Shown here: one piece after another, positions 6,926 through 15,645 of the stretch
Position numbering within the stretch: the first letter of the stretch is position 1
Layout of the letters: each line of letters opens with the position of its first letter
DNA from: G963664835 sp965220775
GTDB taxonomy: Bacteria; Chloroflexota; UBA6077; FW602-bin22; JBCLEL01
Direction of reading: 5' to 3'
Length of the DNA stretch: 64,000 nt
Assembly (NCBI GenBank): GCA_965220775.1
Contig: OZ244845.1
Span: forward strand, 124,001-188,000
Translations under genes and position numbers: made by a program
Notes under the pieces: generated by a model
Told to the model about the DNA's origin: nothing
Database searches by the model: none
What the model saw: the letters and a program-made list of their open reading frames with translations, nothing else

Positions 6926-8296
6926 CTAGCTGTTGGGAAACGCGGCGAGAATCCTGGCCATCAGCTTGGTGCCCCGTACGAACTCGGAGACAAGCATATT
7001 CTCATTCGGCGCGTGCGCCTGGGAGCCGAAGTGTCCGACGCCGGGAGTGATGATGGGGACCTTCAGATACTCCGCGAACGGGTACATCGGTCCCGACCCG
7101 CCGACTATAGGCTCGACCACGGGCTCGGCCTGATACAGCCGGCGGGCGGCGTCCAGGGCCGTCTGTACGAAGGGATCGTCCGGATCCACGCGGGCGGGAT
7201 GCTCGTGGGCCAAGCACTCGACTTCAACGTCGTCGAAGCCTTCCGCGTCGAAGTGCCGGCGGACCTTTTCGGCGATATCGAAGGGGTCCTGCCTTGGCAC
7301 CAGCCGGAAATCGACCTTGGCGGATGCGGCGGCCGGCAAGACGGTCTTTGCTCCCTCGCCCTGGTAGCCGGTCGTGACGCCGGCGATGGTGCAGGTGGGA
7401 TGGAAAACGGCGGCTTCCTTGAACTCGAGGCCGGTGACACCGTTGAGAAAGCCGGCCAGATCGTACACCTGGCGGTAGGAGTCTTCGTAGGAAGGTTGGG
7501 CCGCGAGCATCTCGCGGTCTCGCCCCGAAGGTGGAACGACGTCATCGTAGAAGCCGGGTATCCTGATCGTCTCATCTGGACCCTTCAGCGAGGCCAGCGC
7601 CCAGGTCAATCGCCACGCCGCGTTCGGAAAGATGGAGCCACCAAGGCCGGAATGGGCGTCCCGGGAAGCGGTCCGGACGGACAGCTGCAGATAGCAGATC
7701 CCCCGCATTCCGAGAAAGAACTGGGGACGGCCATCCGGATCGACGCCGCCGGACTCCCAGACGCAGGCGTCGGCGGCCAGCAGGTCTCGATTTGCCTCAA
7801 CGAACGGCTCAATCCGGGGGCTGCCGATCTCCTCCTCGCCTTCTATCAGGAACTTGATGCGGGCAGGATGCCGGCCGGTCACCTCTTTTACGGCGTCGAT
7901 AGCTGCCAGACGCGAGACGATGTGGCCCTTATCGTCCGATACGCCCCGGGCGTACATCTTTCCGTCTCGAATGCTTGGTTCGAACGGAGGAGTTTCCCAG
8001 AGGTCAAGAGGTTCCGGCGGCTGAACGTCGTAGTGGTTGTAGAAGATGATGGTGCTATCGGCGGCGCCGGCAGTCTCCGCGTAGACGACCGGATGACCGC
8101 CGACTAGAGGGATTATTCTGCTCTCAAATCCGCGCGCGACCAGCATCTGTTTGACAAACTCGGCCGTCTCTTGAATACCCAGATTCTGGGCCGACACGCT
8201 TGGCTGGGCGCACAGGGCGCTCAATTCGTCGAGGTAGCGTTCCAGGTTCCGCTCGATGTAGTTATCCAGTTGGTCTGTGGTCTGTTGATCTATCAA
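6926..8296 (-). CDS. M20-family metallopeptidase (dipeptidase-like)
   Basis: A 456-residue product of usual length for M20 dipeptidases/ArgE-DapE relatives. HYDVQPPEPLDLW (around residue 87) carries the first zinc ligand and catalytic Asp, GVSDDKGH follows, and IEGEEEIGSP (around residue 150) holds the general-base Glu. Later ligands are plausible in WESGG and PGVGHFGSQAHAPNEN near the C-terminus. The central lid domain includes SGLGGSIFPNAAWRL. The enzyme should hydrolyse small peptides or N-acyl amino acids in the cytoplasm. Its start overlaps the end of the ankyrin gene by four bases, indicating translational coupling. Confidence 0.9.
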   Translation of the reverse strand: MIDQQTTDQLDNYIERNLERYLDELSALCAQPSVSAQNLGIQETAEFVKQMLVARGFESRIIPLVGGHPVVYAETAGAADSTIIFYNHYDVQPPEPLDLWETPPFEPSIRDGKMYARGVSDDKGHIVSRLAAIDAVKEVTGRHPARIKFLIEGEEEIGSPRIEPFVEANRDLLAADACVWESGGVDPDGRPQFFLGMRGICYLQLSVRTASRDAHSGLGGSIFPNAAWRLTWALASLKGPDETIRIPGFYDDVVPPSGRDREMLAAQPSYEDSYRQVYDLAGFLNGVTGLEFKEAAVFHPTCTIAGVTTGYQGEGAKTVLPAAASAKVDFRLVPRQDPFDIAEKVRRHFDAEGFDDVEVECLAHEHPARVDPDDPFVQTALDAARRLYQAEPVVEPIVGGSGPMYPFAEYLKVPIITPGVGHFGSQAHAPNENMLVSEFVRGTKLMARILAAFPNS

Positions 8297-8892
8297 CTCT
8301 GATCTTTACCTCCGTGTTGGCGCAGTAACTCAGCCACGTCGTGATGACCTCTATCGATAGCCAGGGCCAGCGGCGTCCGGCCATTGTAGCCAGGGACGTC
8401 GATCTTTGCGCCGTTTGCGATGAGCCATTCAGCCATCCGCGGCCGGCCAAAAGCGGCGGCGTGCAGCGCCACGTTTCCCCCTTCGCCGGCGTTTACGCTG
8501 GCGCCGTGCCGCCGGAGCAACTCGGCGATGCCTATGTGGCCGGCCATTGCCGCAAAGAACAGCACGGGGATGCCGTGGGCGCCGGTCGCGTGCGCCAAGC
8601 CGGGATTCTGTTGAACGAAGTCCGAGACTCGGCCGGTTTCTCCGAGCATGGCGGCGGTACATATGTCGAGGTCGGCACCGGCCGAGAGCAGCAACTCGGC
8701 GATCTCCTGCTGGCCGCAGTGGGCGGCCGCCTCGATTGGCGCCTCGTTCCAGGAGGCACGGGCGTTAACCAGGCCGGGATGAAGATCGACTAACTCCCGC
8801 ACTCGATCGATGTCGCCGTGGGACATTCGAACAAGCTCATCGGTCACTTCTTGGTTGGATTGATCCACTGTTGACATACCGATGTCGCTCAT
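8293..8892 (-). CDS. Ankyrin-repeat protein
   Basis: A 199-residue protein made almost wholly of four to five ankyrin repeats (for example IEAAAHCGQQEIAELLLSAGADL and TPLALAIDRGHHDVAELLRQHG). There is no signal peptide or catalytic domain. The longest start (ATG 8892) lies inside a dispersed palindromic repeat; ATG 8877 is an equally plausible start. It overlaps the M20 peptidase gene by four bases, so the two are co-expressed and the ankyrin protein may serve as its partner. No specific target can be named. Confidence 0.8.
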   Translation of the reverse strand: MSDIGMSTVDQSNQEVTDELVRMSHGDIDRVRELVDLHPGLVNARASWNEAPIEAAAHCGQQEIAELLLSAGADLDICTAAMLGETGRVSDFVQQNPGLAHATGAHGIPVLFFAAMAGHIGIAELLRRHGASVNAGEGGNVALHAAAFGRPRMAEWLIANGAKIDVPGYNGRTPLALAIDRGHHDVAELLRQHGGKDQS

Positions 8893-9190
8893 GCCGGCTG
8901 GCGCCGGCGCACCAAGGCATGAAAACTAGGAGCGCTGGTTGGCGGAGGAGTTCGAGGGTCCTCGGAGTTTCGAGCCCGTGCCGGGGCATATTCATCCTCA
9001 CCCCCGTATCGGGGTACGGGGCAGGCTGCAACCATCTCGCACAGGGATAGGGAACAGAATGTTCCCCCTTTGATGGTTTCCAACCAGCCTCCAGCGTTTC
9101 CGTGTGGACGTAGTTCGTGGCTTCGCGATCGGCGTTTTTCCGCGCGGCGCTGGTGCGTGGATTCCCGCCTGCGCGGGAATGACGAAAGGA
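8885..9190. repeat. Mosaic palindromic repeat cluster
   Basis: Holds three modules of the dispersed family: CATGCCGGCTGGCGCCGGCG with an ACCAAGG..ATGAAAA flank (8890-8926), CCCGTATCGGGGTACGGGG with its CAGGCT flank (about 9003-9027), and a GGATTCCCGCC..GGGAATGACGA inverted repeat (about 9158-9184). No gene is supported in 8893-9255. Confidence 0.7.
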
Positions 9191-9255
9191 GAGATTCGTG
9201 GGATTCGCAGGCACGCCGTAAGCCGCGTAACATCATTTTCGTACCCATATCCCTC

Positions 9256-10371
9256 CTAGCCGGATTCCGGCGATCCGGCAGCACTCTCGCCGGCGGCCCG
9301 GGCAATCATCTGGGCGGCGTCGAGACCGTTCAGTCCGAGGTGCTCTGCCCGACGACCGGTCGCCCAGGCATCTTGGCCGGTGAGAGTGGAACACAACGAG
9401 ATCACGGCCCGCATGGTCGGCGTCGGGATGGCGAGTTGCTCGGCAATCGAGGCCCAGCTCACCAGCCCGTAGGGCGCATCTTCCAATAGCCAGCGTGTAT
9501 CGAGCGATCCCGGGGCGGGAAGTTGGGTCAACATCTCACTGCCGGTGATCGTCGTTTGCAAGTCGCCGGCCGGCCCGAAACCCGCCTGATGAAAGGCGTC
9601 CGCCACCGGCAATATCTCCAGGCCGAGCGCACCGGCAATTGCCAGGCGTTCCCGATCCACCTGGAGTATCACCCTGGCAACTCCTGGGGTAACGCCCTCT
9701 TTGTAGAAGTAGAAATCGCCTTTCGAATACTCGATCCGGCCGGCGTTCATCAGGATACCGGCCGGATGCATAATCGGGTTCATGCTGCTGAAACCGCACT
9801 CTAGAACACTGCGATAGGTGGTGAGGCCGGGGAACAACGGAGACAGCAGTTCGTGGACGTGCGCCGTCAAGCGAGCCGGCCGGACGCCGAGCCCCAGCCT
9901 GGGCACCACGCCCCAAATGTGGGCAGTGTCCGGCGCAGTCTTGCGACAGACGTAGGGAGACGTGTCGATCTCCGCCAGGATGACGTCCTCCCGATTGTCC
10001 ATTTCTTCGAACACCTGGGCAAACTCAAGTGAGCCGAGTGTGCCCGGCACCAAAACGAGCGCCTGGCCGGCTTGCAAATGCGGCGCGCAGGCCTCGGCAA
10101 ACGGCCGGTGGGCATAGGCCGGCACCGCCAGCAATATCAGATCGGCGCCCTCGATGGCGGCGGCGAGGTCGGTCGTGACGTCGGCCAGCCGGGCCTCGCC
10201 GGTGTGTCCGACGCCGTTCAGGGCGATGGTGCGGGAGTCTCGGATTGGCTCGACCGTCTCGTGCATCGCCGGCAGCTCGGCCAACCTGACCAGATGCCCC
10301 GCCAGGGTAAGGTCTGCCGCTAGGGCGAAGGCTGTGTTGCCTCCACCAAGCACCGTCACGTTGCTGCTCAT
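9256..10371 (-). CDS. NAD/NADP octopine/nopaline dehydrogenase family protein
   Basis: A 371-residue protein starting with a Rossmann nucleotide-binding motif (VTVLGGGNTAFALAADLTLAGH) and continuing with the helical domain typical of octopine/opine dehydrogenases (NPIMHPAGILMNAGRIE then FYFYKEGVTPGVARVI, with the conserved His of the catalytic region). These enzymes reduce imines formed from a 2-oxo acid and an amino acid, or catalyse the reverse. The substrate here is unknown. It is the last gene of a minus-strand operon with qng1, tgt and a DUF309 gene and overlaps the DUF309 gene by four bases. A role in opine-like compound turnover is inferred from family only. Confidence 0.8.
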   Translation of the reverse strand: MSSNVTVLGGGNTAFALAADLTLAGHLVRLAELPAMHETVEPIRDSRTIALNGVGHTGEARLADVTTDLAAAIEGADLILLAVPAYAHRPFAEACAPHLQAGQALVLVPGTLGSLEFAQVFEEMDNREDVILAEIDTSPYVCRKTAPDTAHIWGVVPRLGLGVRPARLTAHVHELLSPLFPGLTTYRSVLECGFSSMNPIMHPAGILMNAGRIEYSKGDFYFYKEGVTPGVARVILQVDRERLAIAGALGLEILPVADAFHQAGFGPAGDLQTTITGSEMLTQLPAPGSLDTRWLLEDAPYGLVSWASIAEQLAIPTPTMRAVISLCSTLTGQDAWATGRRAEHLGLNGLDAAQMIARAAGESAAGSPESG

Positions 10372-10886
10372 GATTCCCCTTTCGTCTGGGTGGGATATTC
10401 GACTATCCCGATCTGCGGCGCAAGTTTCCAGTCGAATTCTTCGACACCCGACCGGCCCTCCGATATCAGATACCGCAAGATTTGCTCAGAGCTCCGGCGC
10501 AGGGCGCTCACCTCGACTCCCTGACAGCGGTCCGGGTAGGCCGATAGCAGATGGAGACCGCGCTCCATCAGATTCACGGCGCCCACCCAGTTGCCCCGGC
10601 GAAGGTGGTGCAGCGACACGCCGATTTGCAGTATGCCCTGGTACAGCCATCGATCCGGGCCGGCTCGCGCCATCCAGAGCTCCTCCAGCGTTTCGTGGCA
10701 CTCGAAGTACAGGCCGGCGTTAAACTCCTCGACGCCGGCGCGCAACTCGGGCGGCGGCGACTCACGGCAGGGCGCCTCAACTTCGACAGCGTTAGGCACC
10801 CGGCGAACTCTCGGTCGTCTTCCGCGACGGTCGTCCAATTCACTAACCACCTTTACTCGCGGCCTGATACCGGTCGAGAAACTCAT
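10368..10886 (-). CDS. DUF309-domain protein
   Basis: A 172-residue protein whose central part matches DUF309: EEFNAGLYFECHETLEELW (the FNxGxYxECHExLE signature) followed by GILQIGVSLHHLRRGNWVGAVNLMERGL. The fold is all-helical and the His/Glu residues suggest a metal or ligand site, but the family has no established reaction. The start is uncertain: ATG 10886 overlaps tgt by 44 bases, while a GTG at 10850 would overlap by only eight. It overlaps the downstream dehydrogenase by four bases, so the two are translationally coupled. Confidence 0.8.
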   Translation of the reverse strand: MSFSTGIRPRVKVVSELDDRRGRRPRVRRVPNAVEVEAPCRESPPPELRAGVEEFNAGLYFECHETLEELWMARAGPDRWLYQGILQIGVSLHHLRRGNWVGAVNLMERGLHLLSAYPDRCQGVEVSALRRSSEQILRYLISEGRSGVEEFDWKLAPQIGIVEYPTQTKGES

Positions 10887-12066
10887 CCCGCAATGCGGGT
10901 AGATCTCCGCCGGCGAGCGCGTCCCTGATCCGTTGCATCAATCGCATGATAAACCGCAGATTGTGTATCGAGGCGAGACGCATGGCGAGCAACTCGCGGC
11001 TGATGAATAGATGGCGCAGATACGACCGCGTGAATCGTTGACAGGTGTAGCAGTCGCAGCCGTCCTCGACCGGCCGATCCTCCAAACGGAGCCGGTGTAG
11101 GCGCAAGTTGAGATTACCATCCGGCGTATATACGGTCCCGTGCCGGGCCAATCTGGTGGGCGTCACGCAGTCGAACAGGTCGAGACCTCTTTCGACGGCG
11201 GCGAATAGGTCCTCGGGATGGCCGATGCCCAGGAGATGGCGGGGCCGGCCCTCGCGCAAGAGCGGGACCGACCAGTCGAGGACACGGAGCATGTCGTCCT
11301 TGGACTTGCCCAGCGATCCGCCGATGGCGTAGCCGTCGAAAGGTAGCTGGTCGATGAACCGGGCGCTCTCCTCACGAAGGTCCCGATACTCGCCGCCCTG
11401 GATTATGCCGAATAGCCATTGGCTGCCGCCCTCGTTGGCCCTGAGGCAGGCCTCGGCCCAACGATGAGTCCGGTCCAAGGCCTTCTTCGTGTAGTCATAG
11501 GATGAAAGGGGCGACGTGCACTCGTCGAAGGCCAGAATAATGTCCGCGCCCAAGGCCTGCTGTATCGAGATCGAAGTCGCCGGATCGAGGCGCAGCCGGC
11601 GGCCGTCGATGTGCGAGTTGAACCACACGCCATCGTCGTCTATGACGCAGAGCGCCTTGCCCGGCCGCGGCTGCGGTCCCCCGTCCTGACCAGGGAACAT
11701 GCTGGCGATCTTGCCTACTCCGTGTTCCAAGCCGAAGCCGAGGCTAAATACCTGAAATCCACCGCTGTCGGTCAAACAGGGTCCCTCCCAGCCGGTGAAT
11801 CGGTGCAAACCACCGAGCGTTCGGACAACCTCTTGGCCGGGCCGCAGCCAGAGATGATAGGTATTCGCCAGTGTTATCTGAGCGCCCAACTCACGCACCT
11901 CGTCCGGCGTGAGCGATTTCACAGATCCGGCGGTGCCCACCGGGATGAAAGCCGGCGTGTCGACGACGCCGTGGGGAGTAGTCAACCTGCCGACTCGGGC
12001 CGCAGAATCCGAGGCGCTAGCAACGATCTCGAACCCGTAGCCGGGCTTGTCGGACGTGTAGCTCAA
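10843..12066 (-). CDS. tgt: tRNA-guanine transglycosylase, probably queuine-using
   Basis: Exchanges guanine-34 of GUN-anticodon tRNAs for a queuosine precursor. Conserved features are TPHGVVDTPAFIPVGT near the start, DSGGFQVFSLG (catalytic-pocket Asp/Ser), AFDECTS (Asp156/Cys158 in Zymomonas numbering), LFGIIQGG, FDCVTPTRLARHG (nucleophile Asp280) and a zinc site CDCYTC...H. The binding loop after FDGYAIGG reads S-L-G-K where preQ1-using enzymes have L-A-V-G, so the residue aligned with Val233 is Gly, as in eukaryotic queuine-specific enzymes. There is a ~22-residue insertion after FQVFSLGFG. The chosen start is TTG 12066, overlapping the qng1 stop by four bases; an ATG at 12132 would overlap by 70. 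The pairing with qng1 supports queuine rather than preQ1 as substrate (inference). Confidence 0.9.
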   Translation of the reverse strand: MSYTSDKPGYGFEIVASASDSAARVGRLTTPHGVVDTPAFIPVGTAGSVKSLTPDEVRELGAQITLANTYHLWLRPGQEVVRTLGGLHRFTGWEGPCLTDSGGFQVFSLGFGLEHGVGKIASMFPGQDGGPQPRPGKALCVIDDDGVWFNSHIDGRRLRLDPATSISIQQALGADIILAFDECTSPLSSYDYTKKALDRTHRWAEACLRANEGGSQWLFGIIQGGEYRDLREESARFIDQLPFDGYAIGGSLGKSKDDMLRVLDWSVPLLREGRPRHLLGIGHPEDLFAAVERGLDLFDCVTPTRLARHGTVYTPDGNLNLRLHRLRLEDRPVEDGCDCYTCQRFTRSYLRHLFISRELLAMRLASIHNLRFIMRLMQRIRDALAGGDLPALRDEFLDRYQAASKGG

Positions 12067-13082
12067 TAGTAGATAGTCAATGTACGATGATATGGCGGAG
12101 CGTGTTGATTGATAGTCTGGCTCTCTTCCCACAGCAGCCAGTCCAGTTGGACGGCGCTACGGTCGATGCCGAGTTTGAGCAACTCGGCGCGTAGTAGCTC
12201 GACGGCCCATATTGTGGCCGACCGGATTTCCACCTCCGGCGAGCCGCCGGCCGGTAGCTGTAGCCGGCCATCGACCTTCCGGGCCAGATCCTTCGAGTAT
12301 CTCATCACGCCAAAATGGCGCAATATTTGCGGGATCTTGTAGTCGGCGAAGGTTGTAAGCAAGTCGATTCGAGCCAGATCGCCGAGACCTTCGCCGGCCA
12401 GCGCACCGTAGAGATCGGCGGCCAGAATCTGGGCCCGCTTCAAAAGCCATACGTTCCGGCCATGGTACTCGACGCAGTCCCGGTATGAAGGCAGGCAATC
12501 CCTGACCGTCTCGACCAGACGGATAGCATCGCCGCCGGCCGATTCCACGATAGCGGCCAGGTCGCCGTCGCAACGGTCTAGCGCGAGCCGGCCGAGCTCA
12601 CGCAGGCCGGCCGCACGCTGCTCCATGAGGGCAAGCCGGCGCCGGCCGCCGAGCAACTCGGCCAACTCATCGGGGGTGATCCGGGACAAGTAGCGAGCGT
12701 CGAGGATGGGCCGGCCGGCGAGGATTGCGGTCTTGAGCGAGGACGCCAGGGCCCAGTAGCCGTTCATGATCTCGCCCTCATAGTCGAAGACCCAACGCGG
12801 CTCCGGCCAGAAGCAGTAGTTCAGCGTATCCAGAATCAGGACGAACGAGGCGACCGACCGTTCGTCGCCGGTGAAATGGTAGTGGGTGTTCCAAGCCGGC
12901 GGCGCGGCGCCGGATCGGGCGATCCGGCCGGCGGTGGCTGAAATCGCGTCCATGTCGATGCTGACGTCCTCCGCTTGCCGCACGACCGCGGCAGTCGAGC
13001 GGAGAACGTTCAGGGGATCCTCTCGGTCGGTCAATTTGGCGGCCGAGCCGGCGACGGCCGGGCGCGTATCGATCATTTTCAC
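12063..13082 (-). CDS. qng1: Queuosine salvage protein (Qng1/DUF2419 family)
   Basis: A 339-residue protein matching the queuosine-salvage (DUF2419, Q-nucleotide N-glycosylase) family: WNTHYHFTGDERSVASFVLILDTLNYCFWPEP early in the protein, a YEGEIMNGYWALASSLKTAI segment, LPSYRDC, LTTFADYKIPQILRHFGVM and the C-terminal LLWEESQ. Members release queuine from queuosine 5'-monophosphate so it can be reinserted into tRNA. Here the gene is first in an operon and its stop overlaps the tgt start, so base release and tRNA insertion are linked. No de novo queuosine gene (queC/D/E/F) is in this window. Confidence 0.88.
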   Translation of the reverse strand: MKMIDTRPAVAGSAAKLTDREDPLNVLRSTAAVVRQAEDVSIDMDAISATAGRIARSGAAPPAWNTHYHFTGDERSVASFVLILDTLNYCFWPEPRWVFDYEGEIMNGYWALASSLKTAILAGRPILDARYLSRITPDELAELLGGRRRLALMEQRAAGLRELGRLALDRCDGDLAAIVESAGGDAIRLVETVRDCLPSYRDCVEYHGRNVWLLKRAQILAADLYGALAGEGLGDLARIDLLTTFADYKIPQILRHFGVMRYSKDLARKVDGRLQLPAGGSPEVEIRSATIWAVELLRAELLKLGIDRSAVQLDWLLWEESQTINQHAPPYHRTLTIYY

Positions 13083-13205
13083 TGGTCTAGAATATTACGG
13101 TTCAAGGATTTTGTCCCGAAAATGGGCGCTCCAGATAATCTTCTAGAGTACCGTTCGGGGGTGGATGATTGGAACCGCTCAGAGATGCATGGAATTCCGT
13201 AGGGC

Positions 13206-14024
13206 GTGGAGGGGAGAATCGAGACCTTGACAGCAAACGCTGAGCCGATTTTCTATCAAGAAATCGGCGCCGGATCGGCAATGCTGCTGATCCACGGCAG
13301 CTTCTCCAATGGGCCGGCCACTTGGGCCGGCCAGATGGAGGAGCTCCGGCACCATCATCGCCTCATCGTGGTGGACCGGCGAGGACACGGCCAGAGTCCG
13401 GCTGATCCTCGACCGTACACGATTGCCGGTGATGCCGCCGACGTGCTGGAAGCCGCGGACCGAGCGGGCGGGGGCGAGATTCACGTTGTCGGCCACTCCT
13501 ACGGCGGAATGGTCGCGCTGGAGATGGCCCGAATCTCGCCTCACCGAATCAGGTCGCTCCACCTTATCGAACCGCCCTATCTCTCGCTGCTGCCGGAAGA
13601 TTCGGACGTGTCGTCGGTGATCGAGCGAGGCCGGGTCATATTTCGGAACGCAGCGATTGTGGGGCCGGAACAGACGGCGACGGCATTCATGGAGATGCTA
13701 ATCGGCTCGGCCGCCTTGGCGGATCTCCGAGAGAGTCCGGCCTGGCCGGGCATCGTGCGCGAGGCCGGCCGGACCGCCTACGAGCAGTTCCCGGTCGCCT
13801 ATCCGCCGGAATCATTGGCCGAGCTGAGCGTCGAATTCCCGGTGCAGGTCTATACCGGCGGGCGCAGCCATCCGGGCCTGCAAAAGCTGGCGCGTAGGCT
13901 GGCCGAGTTGATCCCAAGGGCCGGCCTGATCGAGGTGCCGCCGGCCACTCATGCGGTGCAGCAGTTCACCGAGCATTTTCACCCGGCGCTGCTCGCGGTG
14001 ACGGCCGGCGGGGGCAGAGTCTAG
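13206..14024 (+). CDS. Alpha/beta-hydrolase
   Basis: A 272-residue alpha/beta-hydrolase-fold protein with oxyanion-hole sequence LLIHGSF, the nucleophile elbow GHSYGGM (Ser ~99) and a C-terminal catalytic His in PPATHAVQQF. The acidic member is probably in the VYTGGRSHPG region. Substrate is not predictable; such enzymes act as esterases, lipases or ring-fission hydrolases. The start is GTG 13206; a TTG at 13228 with GGAGGGGAG ten bases upstream is a good alternative. It is divergent from qng1 and monocistronic, followed at once by the toxin promoter. Confidence 0.85.
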   Translation: MEGRIETLTANAEPIFYQEIGAGSAMLLIHGSFSNGPATWAGQMEELRHHHRLIVVDRRGHGQSPADPRPYTIAGDAADVLEAADRAGGGEIHVVGHSYGGMVALEMARISPHRIRSLHLIEPPYLSLLPEDSDVSSVIERGRVIFRNAAIVGPEQTATAFMEMLIGSAALADLRESPAWPGIVREAGRTAYEQFPVAYPPESLAELSVEFPVQVYTGGRSHPGLQKLARRLAELIPRAGLIEVPPATHAVQQFTEHFHPALLAVTAGGGRV

Positions 14025-14075
14025 TTGACAATATATAGCACGAACGCTTAATCTATTCACCCTATAGGTGAATAG
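14025..14075 (+). promoter_or_regulatory. Promoter and operator of the HigB/HigA module
   Basis: TTGACA (14025-14030) and TTAATC (14048-14053) are spaced 17 bases apart. A perfect 9-bp inverted repeat CTATTCACC / GGTGAATAG (14053-14061 and 14067-14075, five-base centre) covers the region from the -10 box to the start codon. This is the usual place for toxin-antitoxin autoregulation by the HTH antitoxin. Confidence 0.7.
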
Positions 14076-14374
14076 TGCAAGTCTCATTCAGAACGAACAG
14101 ACTCTTGCGTAACTACGAACAGTCGGCCAGAGCAATTCGCGAGTGGGGACCGGAAGTCGGGCGGAAGTACGTGACGCGCATCAACCAACTGTATGCAGTC
14201 AAGGACTTCCAAGAAGCGTACAAGATCAAGTCAATGCGTCTGCATCCACTGAAAGGATCGAAGAAAGGGGAGTTGTCCATCTATCTGACGGGAAAATGGC
14301 GCCTCATCGTGGCGAAGGGCGACACGGAAGCCCACGTATTGATAAAGGAGGTGAGCAATCACTATGACGACTAA
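14075..14374 (+). CDS. higB: HigB-like toxin (RelE/ParE superfamily)
   Basis: A 99-residue basic protein whose C-terminal half (IKSMRLHPLKG, ELSIYLTGKWRLIVAKGD, VLIKEVSNHYDD) fits the HigB/'killer protein' branch of RelE-type mRNA interferases, which cut mRNA on the ribosome. The start GTG 14075 lies at the edge of the operator repeat with AGGTG just upstream. The toxin-first order and an 11-base overlap with the antitoxin gene are typical of higBA. Cleavage activity is inferred from family. Confidence 0.8.
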   Translation: MQVSFRTNRLLRNYEQSARAIREWGPEVGRKYVTRINQLYAVKDFQEAYKIKSMRLHPLKGSKKGELSIYLTGKWRLIVAKGDTEAHVLIKEVSNHYDD

Positions 14375-15458
14375 GGACCCGCGGGCGCTCTCGGACCTGC
14401 CGATCCCCCCGGGAGAAGTGCTCGAAGAAGAGCTCGAAGCCCGCGGGATGACGCAAAAAGAGCTCGCGGCAAGGATTGGAAGGCCGGCGCAAGCGATAAA
14501 CGAAATAATCAAGGCGAAGAAGGCCATCACGCCGGATACGGCAATCATGCTGGAGAAGGCCTTAGGAATCGATGCGCAGTTCTGGGCCAACCTCGAGAAC
14601 GACTATCGGATGACATTGGCACGGAATCGTGAACTAGAAAGGCTTACTGCCAACGCAGAATGGCTCAGCTACTACCCGGTCCGCGAGATGATCAAGCGAT
14701 GCTGGATGGAAGCCGGGCGAGACAGGCAGAGCAAATCGAAAGCCCTACTGAGCTTTCTCGGGGTAGCCAATGCCGAGCCGCGAGTGTACCAGGAGGCAGT
14801 AGGATTCCGAATAACCGAGGCTGCCCAACGAAGCGTGTCCATTGGCGCTCTGACGGCTTGGCTACGTAAAGGAGAGCTAGATGCGCAAGAGATATCCACG
14901 AATGCCTATGACGCGGAAGCCTTCAGCCGGGCGCTAACCAAGATCAAGGGAATGACCGAGGATCCGCCGGAAGAGTTTGTTCCTGCGATGGAGGCTCTTT
15001 GCGCGGAGGCCGGCGTTGCGTTCTGCATGGTCCAGGAATTTCCGAGAAGCGGCGCCAACGGCGCTACGCGCTGGCTCACCGATAGAAAAGCGTTGATTCA
15101 GATGAGCATCAGGAACAAGTGGGCCGACATTTTCTGGTTTACCTTCTTCCACGAGGCTTGCCATCTGCTCAAGCATCGGACACGGCGCCGATTCGTGATT
15201 GACGGGCTCGACTTGGATCCCGACATGACGGAAATCGAAGCAGAGGCCGACCAATTCTCAAGGGATTTTCTCATCGCGCCAGAGAGGTGGGCCGACTTCT
15301 GTGCCGGAGGACGTTTTACGCCGAAATACATTCGGGATTTCGCGCGGTCAGTCGGCGTAGCGCCTTTCATAGTAGTCGGCAGGCTCCAGAAGGAGGAGAG
15401 GGTCGGATACGGCCAACTTTCAAATCTAAAGCGACGCTACGAATGGGCGGCCGACTAA
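14364..15458 (+). CDS. higA: HigA-type antitoxin fused to an ImmA/IrrE metallopeptidase domain
   Basis: Residues ~10-75 form a HigA-type HTH (MTQKELAARIGRPAQAINEI, then KALGIDAQFWANLE). The remaining ~280 residues end in a zinc peptidase domain of the ImmA/IrrE (M78) type: FFHEACHLLKH gives the HExxH site (about residue 267) and EAEADQFSRDFLIAP the third ligand region. The HTH probably binds the inverted repeat at 14053-14075 and neutralises HigB. The peptidase domain suggests stress-triggered cleavage, as in ImmA-type repressor systems (inference). At 364 residues it is far longer than a plain HigA (~100 residues). Confidence 0.85.
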   Translation: MTTKDPRALSDLPIPPGEVLEEELEARGMTQKELAARIGRPAQAINEIIKAKKAITPDTAIMLEKALGIDAQFWANLENDYRMTLARNRELERLTANAEWLSYYPVREMIKRCWMEAGRDRQSKSKALLSFLGVANAEPRVYQEAVGFRITEAAQRSVSIGALTAWLRKGELDAQEISTNAYDAEAFSRALTKIKGMTEDPPEEFVPAMEALCAEAGVAFCMVQEFPRSGANGATRWLTDRKALIQMSIRNKWADIFWFTFFHEACHLLKHRTRRRFVIDGLDLDPDMTEIEAEADQFSRDFLIAPERWADFCAGGRFTPKYIRDFARSVGVAPFIVVGRLQKEERVGYGQLSNLKRRYEWAAD

Positions 15459-15645
15459 GGTAACAGTTGGAGGTGTGTTTTCAGGGTGTGGGTGAAGCCA
15501 ATTGGTTCGGCCTCACAAAGGCCCAAGGTGGTTGAGCGGTATGTGGTATGACGAGATTCTTCCACCACGATTCCGCTAGCGGAAATACGGCGAGATCTTC
15601 AAGATTGTTTTTTGAAACCGCAGCCAAAGATTAGGGAGTTACGCC

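Noticed and set aside
6302..8107. 601-codon plus-strand open frame
   Set aside because: It is the antisense shadow of the EamA and M20 peptidase genes, which have strong family matches; the long frame results from G+C-rich codons.
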